Of a stretch of 36,644 nt of DNA, positions 23,569 to 31,936 are shown in pieces; positions within the stretch are counted from its first letter, which is position 1, and each line of letters opens with the position of its first letter. Source of the DNA: a virus; the IMG/VR virus record IMGVR_UViG_3300002053_000049, positions 1-36,644 of that record. One strand, written 5' to 3'. The position numbers and the translations under genes were made by a program. The notes under the pieces are model-generated. The model did not search any database, was not told the origin of the DNA, and saw only the letters and a program-made list of their open reading frames with translations.

Positions 23569-24715
23569 GATCCACCAATCGACAGGGCTATCAATATCTT
23601 ACGGGGATCCTGTTTGGAGAAGTGGGCGGCGGGATATTCTGGGATCTTTGACCAAGGAAATCAGCGAATATTCCCACAAATTGAGTTCATTTCTGGGATC
23701 TGCCAGCTGCGAAATTGGCTTCCTGGCGAAACCTGAAGATTTAAACGAATGGGCTGCCGAAGGGCTGGGAAGAACGATCAACACTTCCGATCATTACGGA
23801 GTAGGGATCTGGGAAGGGTTTGTCAACGAGATCTATTGCACCCAGGGGGGCACCCAAATAAAAATCGGACCATTGCTCGAGATCGGGAATCGGATTCGGG
23901 CAGTTTATGACGAAATCGACACATCTTCTACCCCTCCAACAGCATTAGGACGAACGGAAACGACCATAGCCGAAGATCTGCGGAGCCAGGCACGTTACGG
24001 GGTCTTAGAGCAAATTATCAGCGTTGGGCAGGTGGAAACCACTCTGGCCGAACAGCTGCGGGATTCCCACCTGCGGATCAGGAAAAGCGCAAAATCTTCT
24101 CTTACGATAAACCTGGATGAAGTTTCCGAGCCGAAGATCTCGCTTAGTTGCTTAGGATTGGGGGATCTGCTAGACGTATATATCTATGAAAGCCTGGCAG
24201 GATCTGGCACCCAGACCGTTACCGATCGAATAAAAGACATTTTAGCTTCGGATCCGAACGGTCTTTTCCTGATCGAACGTGTTCAAGAAAATCTATTTGC
24301 GGTCCAAGAGTTCGAAGGTGATTATCCGACCGGTTTATCTTCTCTAAAAGAGCTCGTTACTATTGGGGATGCTAACGATGATCGTTGGGTTATGTATATC
24401 AAGCCAGGCAGGGAGTTCGTTTATCGCCCGGCAGGTACCCAAATAGATTATACGTGGTCGGTAGTAGAAAACACTATGCGAAATCGTGCTGGCAATGAGA
24501 TTATGCCTTGGACCGTGGAAGCTGGGCGCTGGCTGCGGATAAAAGATTTTATGACCGGGGTTCCTAATCCAGATGACATTTACGAAGATACTCGAGCGGT
24601 ATTTCTGGAAGCGGTTCATTTTTCAGCACCCAATCAGATTACATTCGAAGGCGGATACGTCAATACAATCACGCAATGGCTGGCTAAACTTGGTTTGGGA
24701 GGGTCTTTTATATGA
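23561..24715 (+). CDS. Tail hub or tail-associated protein, 384 aa
   Basis: Eight-base overlap with the preceding gene, and ATGA overlap with the next. Alpha/beta content (SISYGDPVWRSGRRDILGSLTKEISEYSHKLSSF at the start; FLIERVQENLFAVQEFEGDYP in the middle; carboxyl NQITFEGGYVNTITQWLAKLGLGGSFI) with a layout like the amino half of siphophage tail-hub (Tal) proteins. No peptidase motif is seen. Place after the distal tail gene supports a baseplate hub role. No specific family is recognised. Confidence 0.55.
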   Translation: MTKIHQSTGLSISYGDPVWRSGRRDILGSLTKEISEYSHKLSSFLGSASCEIGFLAKPEDLNEWAAEGLGRTINTSDHYGVGIWEGFVNEIYCTQGGTQIKIGPLLEIGNRIRAVYDEIDTSSTPPTALGRTETTIAEDLRSQARYGVLEQIISVGQVETTLAEQLRDSHLRIRKSAKSSLTINLDEVSEPKISLSCLGLGDLLDVYIYESLAGSGTQTVTDRIKDILASDPNGLFLIERVQENLFAVQEFEGDYPTGLSSLKELVTIGDANDDRWVMYIKPGREFVYRPAGTQIDYTWSVVENTMRNRAGNEIMPWTVEAGRWLRIKDFMTGVPNPDDIYEDTRAVFLEAVHFSAPNQITFEGGYVNTITQWLAKLGLGGSFI

Positions 24716-25383
24716 CAAAACAGATCCGCCCGAACGAGCTTATCCGAATCCTACGCCCTGAGTTCGGAGCCCTGGGCAGCGGCGGAGCTGGGACCGCTGG
24801 GGCTGATATCGACATTACCGGATCAGTAATATCCAGATCTGGCAATGCGATCTTGCTCTTCGATAGTGGCGGGGCGATTTTGCAGGAATACGAAGCTACT
24901 GCCGTAGGGCTGGGGGATGCGATAGCCGATGCTGCCTCGGGAGATGTGATCTGGTTGCCGGCAGTTCAGATATCGGGCGATTTCACGATCCCAGCGGGAG
25001 TTCACGTAATCGGCGTGAGTCGTTATGCTTCCCAGATCCTGGGGGAAGTGACCCTGGAAGCCGGCGCTACTCTCGAACATCTTACAGTTTCGCACACGGA
25101 TAGTACAGCTGGGACTATTTACGGCGTGATCGGTCCCCAGGCTTCGACCGGAACGGTCAAGATCTCGAATTGTGATATCACAGTGACCAATAACGGGGCT
25201 GGCGATGCAATTGGGGTTTTTCTCGATCAGGACACTACCATAATGGAAGTTTGGATTTCTAGTATATACGCCTTATCCGTTGGAGGGGATGGATATGCCG
25301 GCTATCGAGCACCTGCGACCACAGCAGCCATGTATATTTTCAACGGCAGAGCTGAGGGAAGTACGGATCCTTTCAACGAGTAG
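24712..25383 (+). CDS. Tail tip beta-helix protein, 223 aa
   Basis: After a short polar amino end, the protein is made of many Gly/Ala-rich repeats with alternating hydrophobic residues (AILLFDSGGAILQEYEATAV, then IPAGVHVIGVSRYASQILGEVTLEAGATLEHLTVSHT, then VKISNCDITVTNNGAGDAIGVFLDQ). This is typical of a right-handed parallel beta-helix, as in phage tail spikes and pectate lyase-like proteins. No catalytic residues are clear. It may be a fibre or tailspike piece that reaches the host surface. Confidence 0.6.
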   Translation: MTKQIRPNELIRILRPEFGALGSGGAGTAGADIDITGSVISRSGNAILLFDSGGAILQEYEATAVGLGDAIADAASGDVIWLPAVQISGDFTIPAGVHVIGVSRYASQILGEVTLEAGATLEHLTVSHTDSTAGTIYGVIGPQASTGTVKISNCDITVTNNGAGDAIGVFLDQDTTIMEVWISSIYALSVGGDGYAGYRAPATTAAMYIFNGRAEGSTDPFNE

Positions 25384-25392
25384 GAGTCTATT

Positions 25393-26403
25393 ATGCCATT
25401 TGCATTAGAGTATGCTTGCGGCTTCGAAGTGGGATCTAAGATCGATGGAATTACTTATGATCCTGCGAGGTTTTACGGGCTTGCCAGCCCTGGACATACC
25501 GGCTCTTATTACTTACAACATAGCTGCTATGGCGGAAATACGCCTGGCAGGATCGAAGTTCCCAACAGCAATACGGAAATTTACCTGGCAGTTTGGTATA
25601 TGCTCGGGGGAGGCGGAGCCCTGGCATTTGCGAATAACATCGGGATTGAAACGAGCGCAGGTCAAGCGATTTATATCGTATTCAATCAATCAACCTATAA
25701 TTGGGATGCTTACGGATCAGCTGGAAAAGTTGCGTCTGGCACCGTCCAAATTAATGACGCTTCCCCACAATGGCACCATTACCAGGTACACATAGTAATT
25801 TCTTCGACCGGCACCGGGGTTATTCAAACGAAGATCGATGGTGTATTGGATGTGGACTATTCGGGCGCAACAGCCTCGAGCGGCGGTCACTGTGATTTCA
25901 TTCGGCTATCTGGGGGAACAAACGTTGTCGGGTCACAATGCAGAATAGATGACCTTATTTTCGGTACAGGGGATTGGCCGGGAGATCTGCGGATCGATCC
26001 GATATATCCTTCGGCTGATACGGCGGATGAAGATTGGTTACTATCGACCGGATCCGACTCTTACGCCCTGATCGATGAAGTTCCCCTGAGCGAAACGGAC
26101 TATCTTTACACCACAACAGACGGTGATCAGACCATTGTAGAGATGACCGATTGGGATGATACGGATAAGGTTCCCGTAGCGGTAGTTGCCTGGGTTGCTG
26201 GGAAAAAAGATGACGCGAACGATGCGAGAATAGCGATTATCGATCAGGAAGCGCCCGATACAAATGTGGATCCAAGTCCAGACTATCTTCTCACCCAAAC
26301 CCGATACACTCACAAGTTATTGCTTACGGCTCCTGATGGGACCGCCTGGGATGATACTCATATCGATAACTTAGAGCTCGGAGTTCAGGCAAACATCCCA
26401 TGA
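25393..26403 (+). CDS. Minor tail protein with lectin-like jelly-roll domain, 336 aa
   Basis: GGAG-type site (TAGGAGTC) upstream. The amino ~195 residues read as a concanavalin A/LamG-like beta-sandwich (MPFALEYACGFEVGSKIDG, GRIEVPNSNTEIYLAVWYML, VIQTKIDGVLDVDYSG, CRIDDLIFG). A second domain (residues ~195-335) contains LRIDPIYPSADTADEDWLLSTGSDSYALIDEVPLSETDYL and HIDNLELGVQANIP, a layout I associate with minor tail proteins of siphophages. It probably binds sugars on the host surface. Ends in an ATGA overlap with the next gene. Confidence 0.65.
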   Translation: MPFALEYACGFEVGSKIDGITYDPARFYGLASPGHTGSYYLQHSCYGGNTPGRIEVPNSNTEIYLAVWYMLGGGGALAFANNIGIETSAGQAIYIVFNQSTYNWDAYGSAGKVASGTVQINDASPQWHHYQVHIVISSTGTGVIQTKIDGVLDVDYSGATASSGGHCDFIRLSGGTNVVGSQCRIDDLIFGTGDWPGDLRIDPIYPSADTADEDWLLSTGSDSYALIDEVPLSETDYLYTTTDGDQTIVEMTDWDDTDKVPVAVVAWVAGKKDDANDARIAIIDQEAPDTNVDPSPDYLLTQTRYTHKLLLTAPDGTAWDDTHIDNLELGVQANIP

Positions 26404-26756
26404 CGCAGATTGACGCCTATCAGCTGCTGGGGGAAACCACCTGGACGCATGACACGCTTGATCTGTTTACTTTCCAGGTCACGGCGGAAGTGCTCTGGTA
26501 TGACTCTTCGGTCGAAATTTATACATATCAGCTGCTGGGAGAAGTACACTGGTACGATCCCAGCCCTGAGATGTATGTCTATCAGGTGATCGGGGAGGTG
26601 GTCTGGCAAGCTGCCGGCGCTATTTTTACATCGAATATGGACTTCGGAAATTCAGCTGCGGCGATTGTTACGATCGGGAACGTGCAGCTCGGAGCTCTGC
26701 CAGGCTCTGCTATTATCACTTCTGGAGTTCACACAAAGGATAGATTAAATGCCTGA
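26400..26756 (+). CDS. Small tail protein with four exact 18-residue repeats, 118 aa
   Basis: Residues 4-72 are four repeats with an exact period of 18: Trp at 15, 33, 51, 69; Gln at 8, 26, 44, 62; Glu at 12, 30, 48, 66. Consensus: (Y/F)-Q-(L/V)-x-(G/A)-E-x-x-W. A Gly/Ala-rich stretch of ~45 residues follows. The regular Trp and the alternating pattern suggest a beta-strand stack or fibre shaft. It starts in an ATGA overlap and its stop lies eight bases into the next gene. It may link the lectin-like protein to the long fibre protein. Confidence 0.7.
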   Translation: MTQIDAYQLLGETTWTHDTLDLFTFQVTAEVLWYDSSVEIYTYQLLGEVHWYDPSPEMYVYQVIGEVVWQAAGAIFTSNMDFGNSAAAIVTIGNVQLGALPGSAIITSGVHTKDRLNA

Positions 26757-29343
26757 AGGAACGCCCTCCCATGGGGATCGATCAGCCTGGAATACGGATG
26801 ATTTTGAAACCGAACACGCCAAGGATATAAATGATGGCAATCCACAATATCATAATCCCTGGCCGGCGAGTTCAGGTCAAGCACCTGTTTCGGATGGTAC
26901 AGAGTATATTGCTACGGATATTGCCACTCAGGCGGAGCTAAACGCTCACGCAGCCACGCCAGACGCCCACCATGACCCGGTAACGCTTGATGTTAATGCA
27001 GACACTATTCTTTCCCTGTCAACCCAAGAGTTGGGATTAGATACCAAGGCAGCAAACATAATTCTGGCAGGTCCAACGTCTGGCGGAGCTGCGATTCCCA
27101 GCTTCAGGGCGCTTGTAAACGCAGATCTTCCAGATCCGCTTGCATTGAAAGATTTCACCACAAAGACAATAAGCGGCGGTGCTTTTACAGCTGATAGCAG
27201 CGCCCATGTGGTCGCAGCCGAAACAGGCACAACCGATGATCTGGATACAATCAGCGGCGGAGTTGATTATCAGATCCTGATAATCAAAGCGGATGCCGGC
27301 GATACGATCACTGTAAAGCACGAAACCGGAAATATAAGCCTGAATGGCGGAGCCGATATCGCCCTGGCAGATGATTTTACGTTATTGCTCTGGTACGATG
27401 GATCTACCTGGTCCGATGTTGGAGCCGGGGGGGGAGGATCTGGAAGTTCTACATTCCTGGGATTGACGGATACACCTGCAAGTTATAGCGGTCAAGCTGG
27501 GAAATATGCCAGGGTAAATACGGGGGAAACTGCGCTCGAGTTCGCTACGGGCACAGGCTCGGGCGATATCGATCTTTATACTGGTATTCTGATAAATAGT
27601 ACAGTCGTTTCGGCTGGTGGGCTCGCGTCCTATGATGTTAGCAGTATTCCAGCAGACTATGATCGACTCGAAATATTTATTCAGGGTAGATCGGAGTATG
27701 CCGGTGCGGTTGCTGACAATCTAAGATTGTCTCTGAACGGGGATACTACCGATGCGAATTACAGGCGTTTATATACCGATCAGATCACCGGCACGACCAC
27801 CCACGATGAAGCCGACTCCAGGTTAATTGCTAATATGGCCTCTTCTAGTGTATCTGATATGTCGGGGCAAATAAAGATCACAATCCAGAATCCGAATGGG
27901 GTATTTCGAAAAACAGTTACTTCGATAGCCTTTTTAAGACGCAATACAACAGTTATTGAAAGAATGATTGCCGGATACCAATGGGAAAACACAAGTGCAA
28001 TTGATCAAATAACCCTGGCTTGCGCGAATGGGGATTTTGCCGAAGGCACACTGATTCAGCTGATCGGATACAAGGAAACCACGGTCGGAAGTGGAGCGGA
28101 GCACACTTATTACGAAAAACTGGCTGCCCTTTTAGAGCCGGATGCTATCGAGCCCTTGCAATCTGGAACAATCAGTTATGCCGTTGGAGCTGCTGAAACG
28201 AAATATCTACTAGCTTCTTTTCAGACCCGACTCTCTGGTGCTGGGCGGATGGAAGTTCGGGATCCCAGGGAAGCCCTTCCCCTACGCGATATAACTTTAA
28301 GTAATTCGGCGGCCGTAGGCGGAGCGGTTTCGACCGCTATCATTCTAGATCCCACGATACCGAGTTATACGACTCCCAGGGAAACATATTTTGATCGTTT
28401 GGAAGCCATTGCAGAGTTGCCAACAAAAGTAATTAATTTCACCGCAGCAAGTCAAACGAAACCCTTGCTTCCTGGATGCTACGGGATGATTTTGACAGGT
28501 GCAACAAGTTTCAATTTCACCTGGGTTATTGGTCGCATGAATACTTACGGCTTTAATCTAATGAATGAAAAGGGCGATACGGGGTCAACAGATTATTTTA
28601 GGATGTTTAACCGTCTTACGCTTCCCCTCAGCAAATTAGTTGTATGTGAGGGGCAAAGTGGGGCTTCTGGGGGTACGGGCTCGCCTATCGGGTCGATTAC
28701 ATACGTTCTTTTGCCTTCCACTTGGAGCGTGGTCGCAGATCCCAACACGTATTCTTTTCGGGATGATTTTATGGGCTCGAGCCTGGATACCGTGAGCGAC
28801 TGGAATCGGACCGTAAGCAGCGCCGGGAATATCGAGATCGATACGCTTTATCAATGGCTGAAAGCAATCGGGAATAGTTCCTGGGGCACAAATTGTATTT
28901 TTAGTCAAACATCGGAAGCGGTTGCAGCTGGTGTAACGTTCGAGTGTGATGTTTATATTGATCGAGCGGTTGTCCTGGCAACGGGAGTCGGGATCTTCGG
29001 GTTTCACGATGGGGCTGGGACTAGTTACACTGATTTTGCGCATGGCATTAACTTCGGGGGCAGCGGCGGGATAATTGGGATATATGAAAATGGCACATCC
29101 AGGGGCACCGTTGGATCTGGGTATAGCCTTGGATGTGTATATCGGATTAGAATAACCCTGGATGGTGCTGGGGGAGCCACTTACGAAATTCAGGGTGGGA
29201 CAGAATATAATCCGATCGGGGGTGCTGTATGGGATGATATTACGCCTGGCACATCCTCGAGCCCTACTGATCCGGTTTACGCAGGTCTTTCGATGTTCGG
29301 TGCCGGTCCTGCATACGTAAGCGATATGAAGATCTATACATGA
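26749..29343 (+). CDS. Tail fibre / receptor-binding protein, 864 aa
   Basis: Long, Thr/Ser/Gly-rich, soluble protein. The sequence TQAELNAHAATPDAHHDPVTL (residues ~65-85) and FLGLTDTPASYSGQAGKYARVNTGETALEF (~243-272) are patterns common in phage fibre proteins, probably trimer-forming linkers. The middle and carboxyl parts (to ~660 and then 665-864, where NTYSFRDDFMGSSLDTVSDWNRT opens a lectin-like sandwich) would form the tip. It is the last rightward gene, before a cluster of hairpins. Host-range role is likely but not proven. Confidence 0.75.
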   Translation: MPEGTPSHGDRSAWNTDDFETEHAKDINDGNPQYHNPWPASSGQAPVSDGTEYIATDIATQAELNAHAATPDAHHDPVTLDVNADTILSLSTQELGLDTKAANIILAGPTSGGAAIPSFRALVNADLPDPLALKDFTTKTISGGAFTADSSAHVVAAETGTTDDLDTISGGVDYQILIIKADAGDTITVKHETGNISLNGGADIALADDFTLLLWYDGSTWSDVGAGGGGSGSSTFLGLTDTPASYSGQAGKYARVNTGETALEFATGTGSGDIDLYTGILINSTVVSAGGLASYDVSSIPADYDRLEIFIQGRSEYAGAVADNLRLSLNGDTTDANYRRLYTDQITGTTTHDEADSRLIANMASSSVSDMSGQIKITIQNPNGVFRKTVTSIAFLRRNTTVIERMIAGYQWENTSAIDQITLACANGDFAEGTLIQLIGYKETTVGSGAEHTYYEKLAALLEPDAIEPLQSGTISYAVGAAETKYLLASFQTRLSGAGRMEVRDPREALPLRDITLSNSAAVGGAVSTAIILDPTIPSYTTPRETYFDRLEAIAELPTKVINFTAASQTKPLLPGCYGMILTGATSFNFTWVIGRMNTYGFNLMNEKGDTGSTDYFRMFNRLTLPLSKLVVCEGQSGASGGTGSPIGSITYVLLPSTWSVVADPNTYSFRDDFMGSSLDTVSDWNRTVSSAGNIEIDTLYQWLKAIGNSSWGTNCIFSQTSEAVAAGVTFECDVYIDRAVVLATGVGIFGFHDGAGTSYTDFAHGINFGGSGGIIGIYENGTSRGTVGSGYSLGCVYRIRITLDGAGGATYEIQGGTEYNPIGGAVWDDITPGTSSSPTDPVYAGLSMFGAGPAYVSDMKIYT

Positions 29344-29369
29344 TACAATTATTCGGGTTATGTGTTGTC

Positions 29370-29426
29370 ATCGGCGCTTGGCAGCCTGTTTTCTCCCCAC
29401 GGAAAAAGGAATGACCAGGCGCTGAT
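29370..29426 (+). terminator. Hairpin after fibre gene
   Basis: ATCGGCGCTTGG (29370-29381) pairs with CCAGGCGCTGAT (29415-29426), 12 pairs, two of them G-T, with a 33-base loop. Little U follows, so it is a weak terminator or a processing/stability hairpin. Confidence 0.4.
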
Positions 29427-29454
29427 AGTAATCATAATAACCATATTTTGAGAA

Positions 29455-29501
29455 GCCCCAGCCCAGGGATCCGGCCGCGAAATAGATACCCAGGCTGGGG
29501 C
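29455..29501. terminator. Perfect 9-bp GC-rich hairpin
   Basis: GCCCCAGCC (29455-29463) pairs exactly with GGCTGGGGC (29493-29501), 29-base loop. No strong U run on either strand. It may work together with the next hairpin. Confidence 0.45.
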
Positions 29502-29512
29502 AATGATTCCCG

Positions 29513-29554
29513 AGCCCTCCCCCATCGATTTTTCGAAATCAGTAGGGGAGGGCT
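29513..29554 (+). terminator. Main rightward terminator with UUCG-capped inner stem
   Basis: AGCCCTCCCC (29513-29522) pairs with GGGGAGGGCT (29545-29554), ten exact pairs, followed by TATTTCTTTTCGATTTTTATT. Inside the loop, GATTT-TTCG-AAATC makes a second stem capped by a TTCG tetraloop. This is the best terminator in the window for the structural operon. On the opposite strand the bases beyond the stem are not U-rich, so it serves mainly rightward transcription. Confidence 0.75.
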
Positions 29555-29780
29555 TATTTCTTTTCGATTTTTATTACTAGAGTTGGAAGAGGGCAGATAT
29601 ACAGGATCTGGCGCTCGCGGTCGAAATAGGCTCCAATCCAAAAATCATACCAGGCAAAAAAACAGCTGATTTTGATCATGTTTCGCACTTCCCCCAGGTC
29701 GGAACCTTGATTCTCTTAATAGTTTTTATCAGAAGCATGAGTTCAATAATAATAATTATCAAACCCATAGATCCCCCACC

Positions 29781-30554
29781 CTATTCAAACTTGATTGGTA
29801 TCTGCTGCCCCGCTACCTGGACAGGTTGCAGATTGAAACTTCGGATCCATTCTATCGCCGGCGTTATTTTTATGAATGGGAAATGCAAGCCGTCTGCCTT
29901 AGCCTTAAACCCATTTAATAATAGATCGTTGGCTTGTATCCTGATTGAGTTCGTTTTAAAAGTCTCGTAATCGGTGCCGCCAAGTAGGTATAAATGACTC
30001 TTCAGTGAGTAGTAATAACTGAAAAAATAATAATGTTTAGGATAGTCCCTAAACTGATCAGTGGGGATATCCACCAAAAAATTTTGTTTAGGAAGCATTT
30101 TCCCGTTTTTCGCCTTGGAGTCGAGGGTGTAATCCTGGCGACCGAAAATAAAATCAGGATCCCCGGCATTTTGTAGACGATTCCAGGTAAATAGCTCGCT
30201 TGTTTGAGTCGGAATCCAGTTTCTCAGTTCATCTTCCCCCAGGACACCAATCCACCGGTGAGGGGTATTATATCTATTTCGATCATTGTAATATCTATCT
30301 CTTTCGGCGCGTAGACGTTTTGCGCTATCGATCTGATCATCGGGAATAACGATCGGTCCAACAGCCCCAGATAGATCGTAGTCGAGATACGATAACCCTT
30401 GCTCTTTATAAAAGAGCTGGAGTCTTTCGGGCAAAATGTTTTCCTGGGGGATCGTGATCGCTGTCAATCGTATTCGTCTTTGGTTACCGGTATGTGGATC
30501 ATCTTGGTTTCCTTCTATGAATCTTGACTTCGATATCAGTTCCTTTTTCGCCAT
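29781..30554 (-). CDS. PD-(D/E)xK-type nuclease-like protein, 257 aa
   Basis: Last gene of the leftward operon. It starts after GAGG and overlaps its upstream neighbour by 56 bases. Likely nuclease features: RWIGVLGEDELRNW (Glu107 or Glu109), then GDPDFIFG (Asp134), then YTLDSKAK (Asp145-Ser-Lys147), which is the D...D-x-K layout of the restriction-endonuclease fold. The amino third is unrecognised. With the adjacent methyltransferase gene it may form a modification/cleavage pair, or it may serve recombination or DNA degradation. The nuclease fold is suggested by motif spacing only. Other readings, such as a transposon-end nuclease, cannot be excluded. Confidence 0.55.
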   Translation of the reverse strand: MAKKELISKSRFIEGNQDDPHTGNQRRIRLTAITIPQENILPERLQLFYKEQGLSYLDYDLSGAVGPIVIPDDQIDSAKRLRAERDRYYNDRNRYNTPHRWIGVLGEDELRNWIPTQTSELFTWNRLQNAGDPDFIFGRQDYTLDSKAKNGKMLPKQNFLVDIPTDQFRDYPKHYYFFSYYYSLKSHLYLLGGTDYETFKTNSIRIQANDLLLNGFKAKADGLHFPFIKITPAIEWIRSFNLQPVQVAGQQIPIKFE

Positions 30555-30984
30555 AATCCTCGATGATGTCAGCTCGGGTATTGTGAAATTCAGCGAAACC
30601 GGACGCTATACTCAGGATCAAGCCTTGTTGCTGCTGATATTCTTCGATTGTCCCCAGGCGCACCCCTGATGTTTCGCCAGGCGGATTCCAAATAATAAAA
30701 TATCCGTATGTTTCACAGGTGAGTCTAATTTCCTTCCAGTGACCGCGCAAAAACTGAGCATTAGCGATATCTACTTCCCTATTTTCAACCGTTGGAATAT
30801 ATCTAGATCCATCCTTGCGCCTGCCGCAATGTATTTCGTGGGGCACCTGCTGAAAGAGAGCTTTTTTCGATACCGTATATGGACCTGCCCTCTGAAGCAA
30901 TCTTATGACGGCGTTTGCAGATTCTTCGATTTTCACCCTCTCGATCTTTTTCCTGATTACTTTTAGTTGTTTGCTGATTGGCAT
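30499..30984 (-). CDS. Hypothetical protein, possible winged helix, 161 aa
   Basis: Starts after GGAGG. A basic amino helix (KQLKVIRKKIERVKIEESANAVIRLLQ) is followed by a stretch of helix-turn-helix-like composition (PYTVSKKALFQQVPHEI), then YGYFIIWNPPGETSGVRLGTIEEYQQQQ, which could be the wing of a winged-helix fold. The carboxyl end is basic. It overlaps the nuclease gene by 56 bases, so a linked role, such as DNA binding for the nuclease, is plausible but not shown. Confidence 0.5.
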   Translation of the reverse strand: MPISKQLKVIRKKIERVKIEESANAVIRLLQRAGPYTVSKKALFQQVPHEIHCGRRKDGSRYIPTVENREVDIANAQFLRGHWKEIRLTCETYGYFIIWNPPGETSGVRLGTIEEYQQQQGLILSIASGFAEFHNTRADIIEDYGEKGTDIEVKIHRRKPR

Positions 30985-31007
30985 TTGGTGGCCTCCTTAA
31001 TCACGCT

Positions 31008-31544
31008 TCATATATCCAATTTATAATGCAGCAGCTGATCGACTGTGACTATCGTATCGTTATGAGCTCTGCCATGACAAACGAGTAAGATTTCCAGGAT
31101 CTTACAACCCCTACTTTTGCCCATGCCAATCGAGTTATACCCGAAGCTGATCACGATCCCCCTGGGCTTTAATATTCCCAGGGCAGCAGTTCGCAGATCC
31201 CCATAGAATCGTTGTGATTCTCTGCCGGTGATCTTCTTTCCTACGCCCTGATAGGCTTCATTCATCTGATGGAAGGTATAAGGTGGATCCAGGAAAAGCA
31301 AGTCGGCCATCACCCCCTTTTCCTTCATCAGCCGAAGAAAATCCAGGCAATCCAGGTGATATTCCGCTTTTGTATTCGGATTAAGATCGTTCCTATAATG
31401 GGCGATTCTCGAGTTCCTGGCGAAAGGATCTACAATACAAGCCGCCTTTTCAGCATAGCGCGCTATCAGATTAGCGATCGGCGGGATTGCAAATGTGTTT
31501 GTATTGGGCATTGCCCATTTTCTTTTTATGATCATAGAAATCAC
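31008..31544 (-). CDS. Adenine-type DNA methyltransferase-like protein, 178 aa
   Basis: Starts GTG at 31544, sharing GTGA with the upstream gene's stop. The catalytic motif DPPY is at residues 86-89 (LLFLDPPYTFHQMNEAYQGVG), and CIVDPFARNSRI (residues ~36-47) stands for the SAM-binding VDPFAG-like motif. The order SAM motif then DPPY, and the short length, resemble small phage adenine or methyl-carrier methyltransferases. No recognition domain is evident. A later ATG (residue 4 or 12) could be the true start. Could protect phage DNA or be part of a modification pair with the nuclease downstream. Confidence 0.6.
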   Translation of the reverse strand: MISMIIKRKWAMPNTNTFAIPPIANLIARYAEKAACIVDPFARNSRIAHYRNDLNPNTKAEYHLDCLDFLRLMKEKGVMADLLFLDPPYTFHQMNEAYQGVGKKITGRESQRFYGDLRTAALGILKPRGIVISFGYNSIGMGKSRGCKILEILLVCHGRAHNDTIVTVDQLLHYKLDI

Positions 31545-31909
31545 GCTATTTTATGGTCATCGAAATATCTGTTAGTTTTCCGATAGCTGCGGCGCTTCTT
31601 TGGCTTGCAGGTCTTTACCTGGGCGTGGATCTTCCCGCACTTCCCGCAAGCTGCCACAACCTTTTCGAGCGGAGCCAGCCCCAGCGCCAGGCGATGATCG
31701 GGATTGATCACCGGTCTACCATGCCCGTAAGCGTGAAGAGTTCCGAAGGGGATATCTGGAAAGAATTTCGTTTGCAGCTTGCGCCAGGATCCAGATATAT
31801 CGTATAGGGCTATAATCAGCGCCTGGGCGGTGTCCACCGTTTGTACGGGTATGTTTCTGGGCTCGGAGTTCTGGAAATCAGTTTCGATTTTTATGATTTT
31901 GGATAACAT
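31541..31909 (-). CDS. HTH and zinc-knuckle DNA-binding protein, 122 aa
   Basis: AAGGGG site upstream. Residues ~36-80 (ISGSWRKLQTKFFPDIPFGTLHAYGHGRPVINPDHRLALGLAP) follow a phage HTH pattern seen as 'NWRkvA..Fpgv..gTL.aI.kG......R..LGL'. The carboxyl end holds CGKCGKIHAQVKTC, which may bind zinc, followed by a basic tail (KPKKRRSYRKTNR). A regulator or replication-linked DNA-binding protein is likely; its operator is not visible. Confidence 0.55.
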   Translation of the reverse strand: MLSKIIKIETDFQNSEPRNIPVQTVDTAQALIIALYDISGSWRKLQTKFFPDIPFGTLHAYGHGRPVINPDHRLALGLAPLEKVVAACGKCGKIHAQVKTCKPKKRRSYRKTNRYFDDHKIA

Positions 31910-31936
31910 CCCCTTAATCCCTTCTTTTTCACGCTT

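Larger units (their letters stand above)
29344..29780. other. Gene-free convergence zone between the two arms
   Basis: About 437 bases with no convincing gene, where rightward structural genes meet leftward replication and modification genes. It contains three adjacent hairpins (listed separately) and an AT-rich stretch at 29700-29780. Short open frames here overlap the hairpins and have no ribosome binding site that I trust. No tRNA or origin-like iterons are visible. Confidence 0.75.

Noticed and set aside
29448-29669. Rightward frame of 73 codons in the convergence zone
   Set aside because: It covers two hairpins including the main terminator and has no ribosome binding site.
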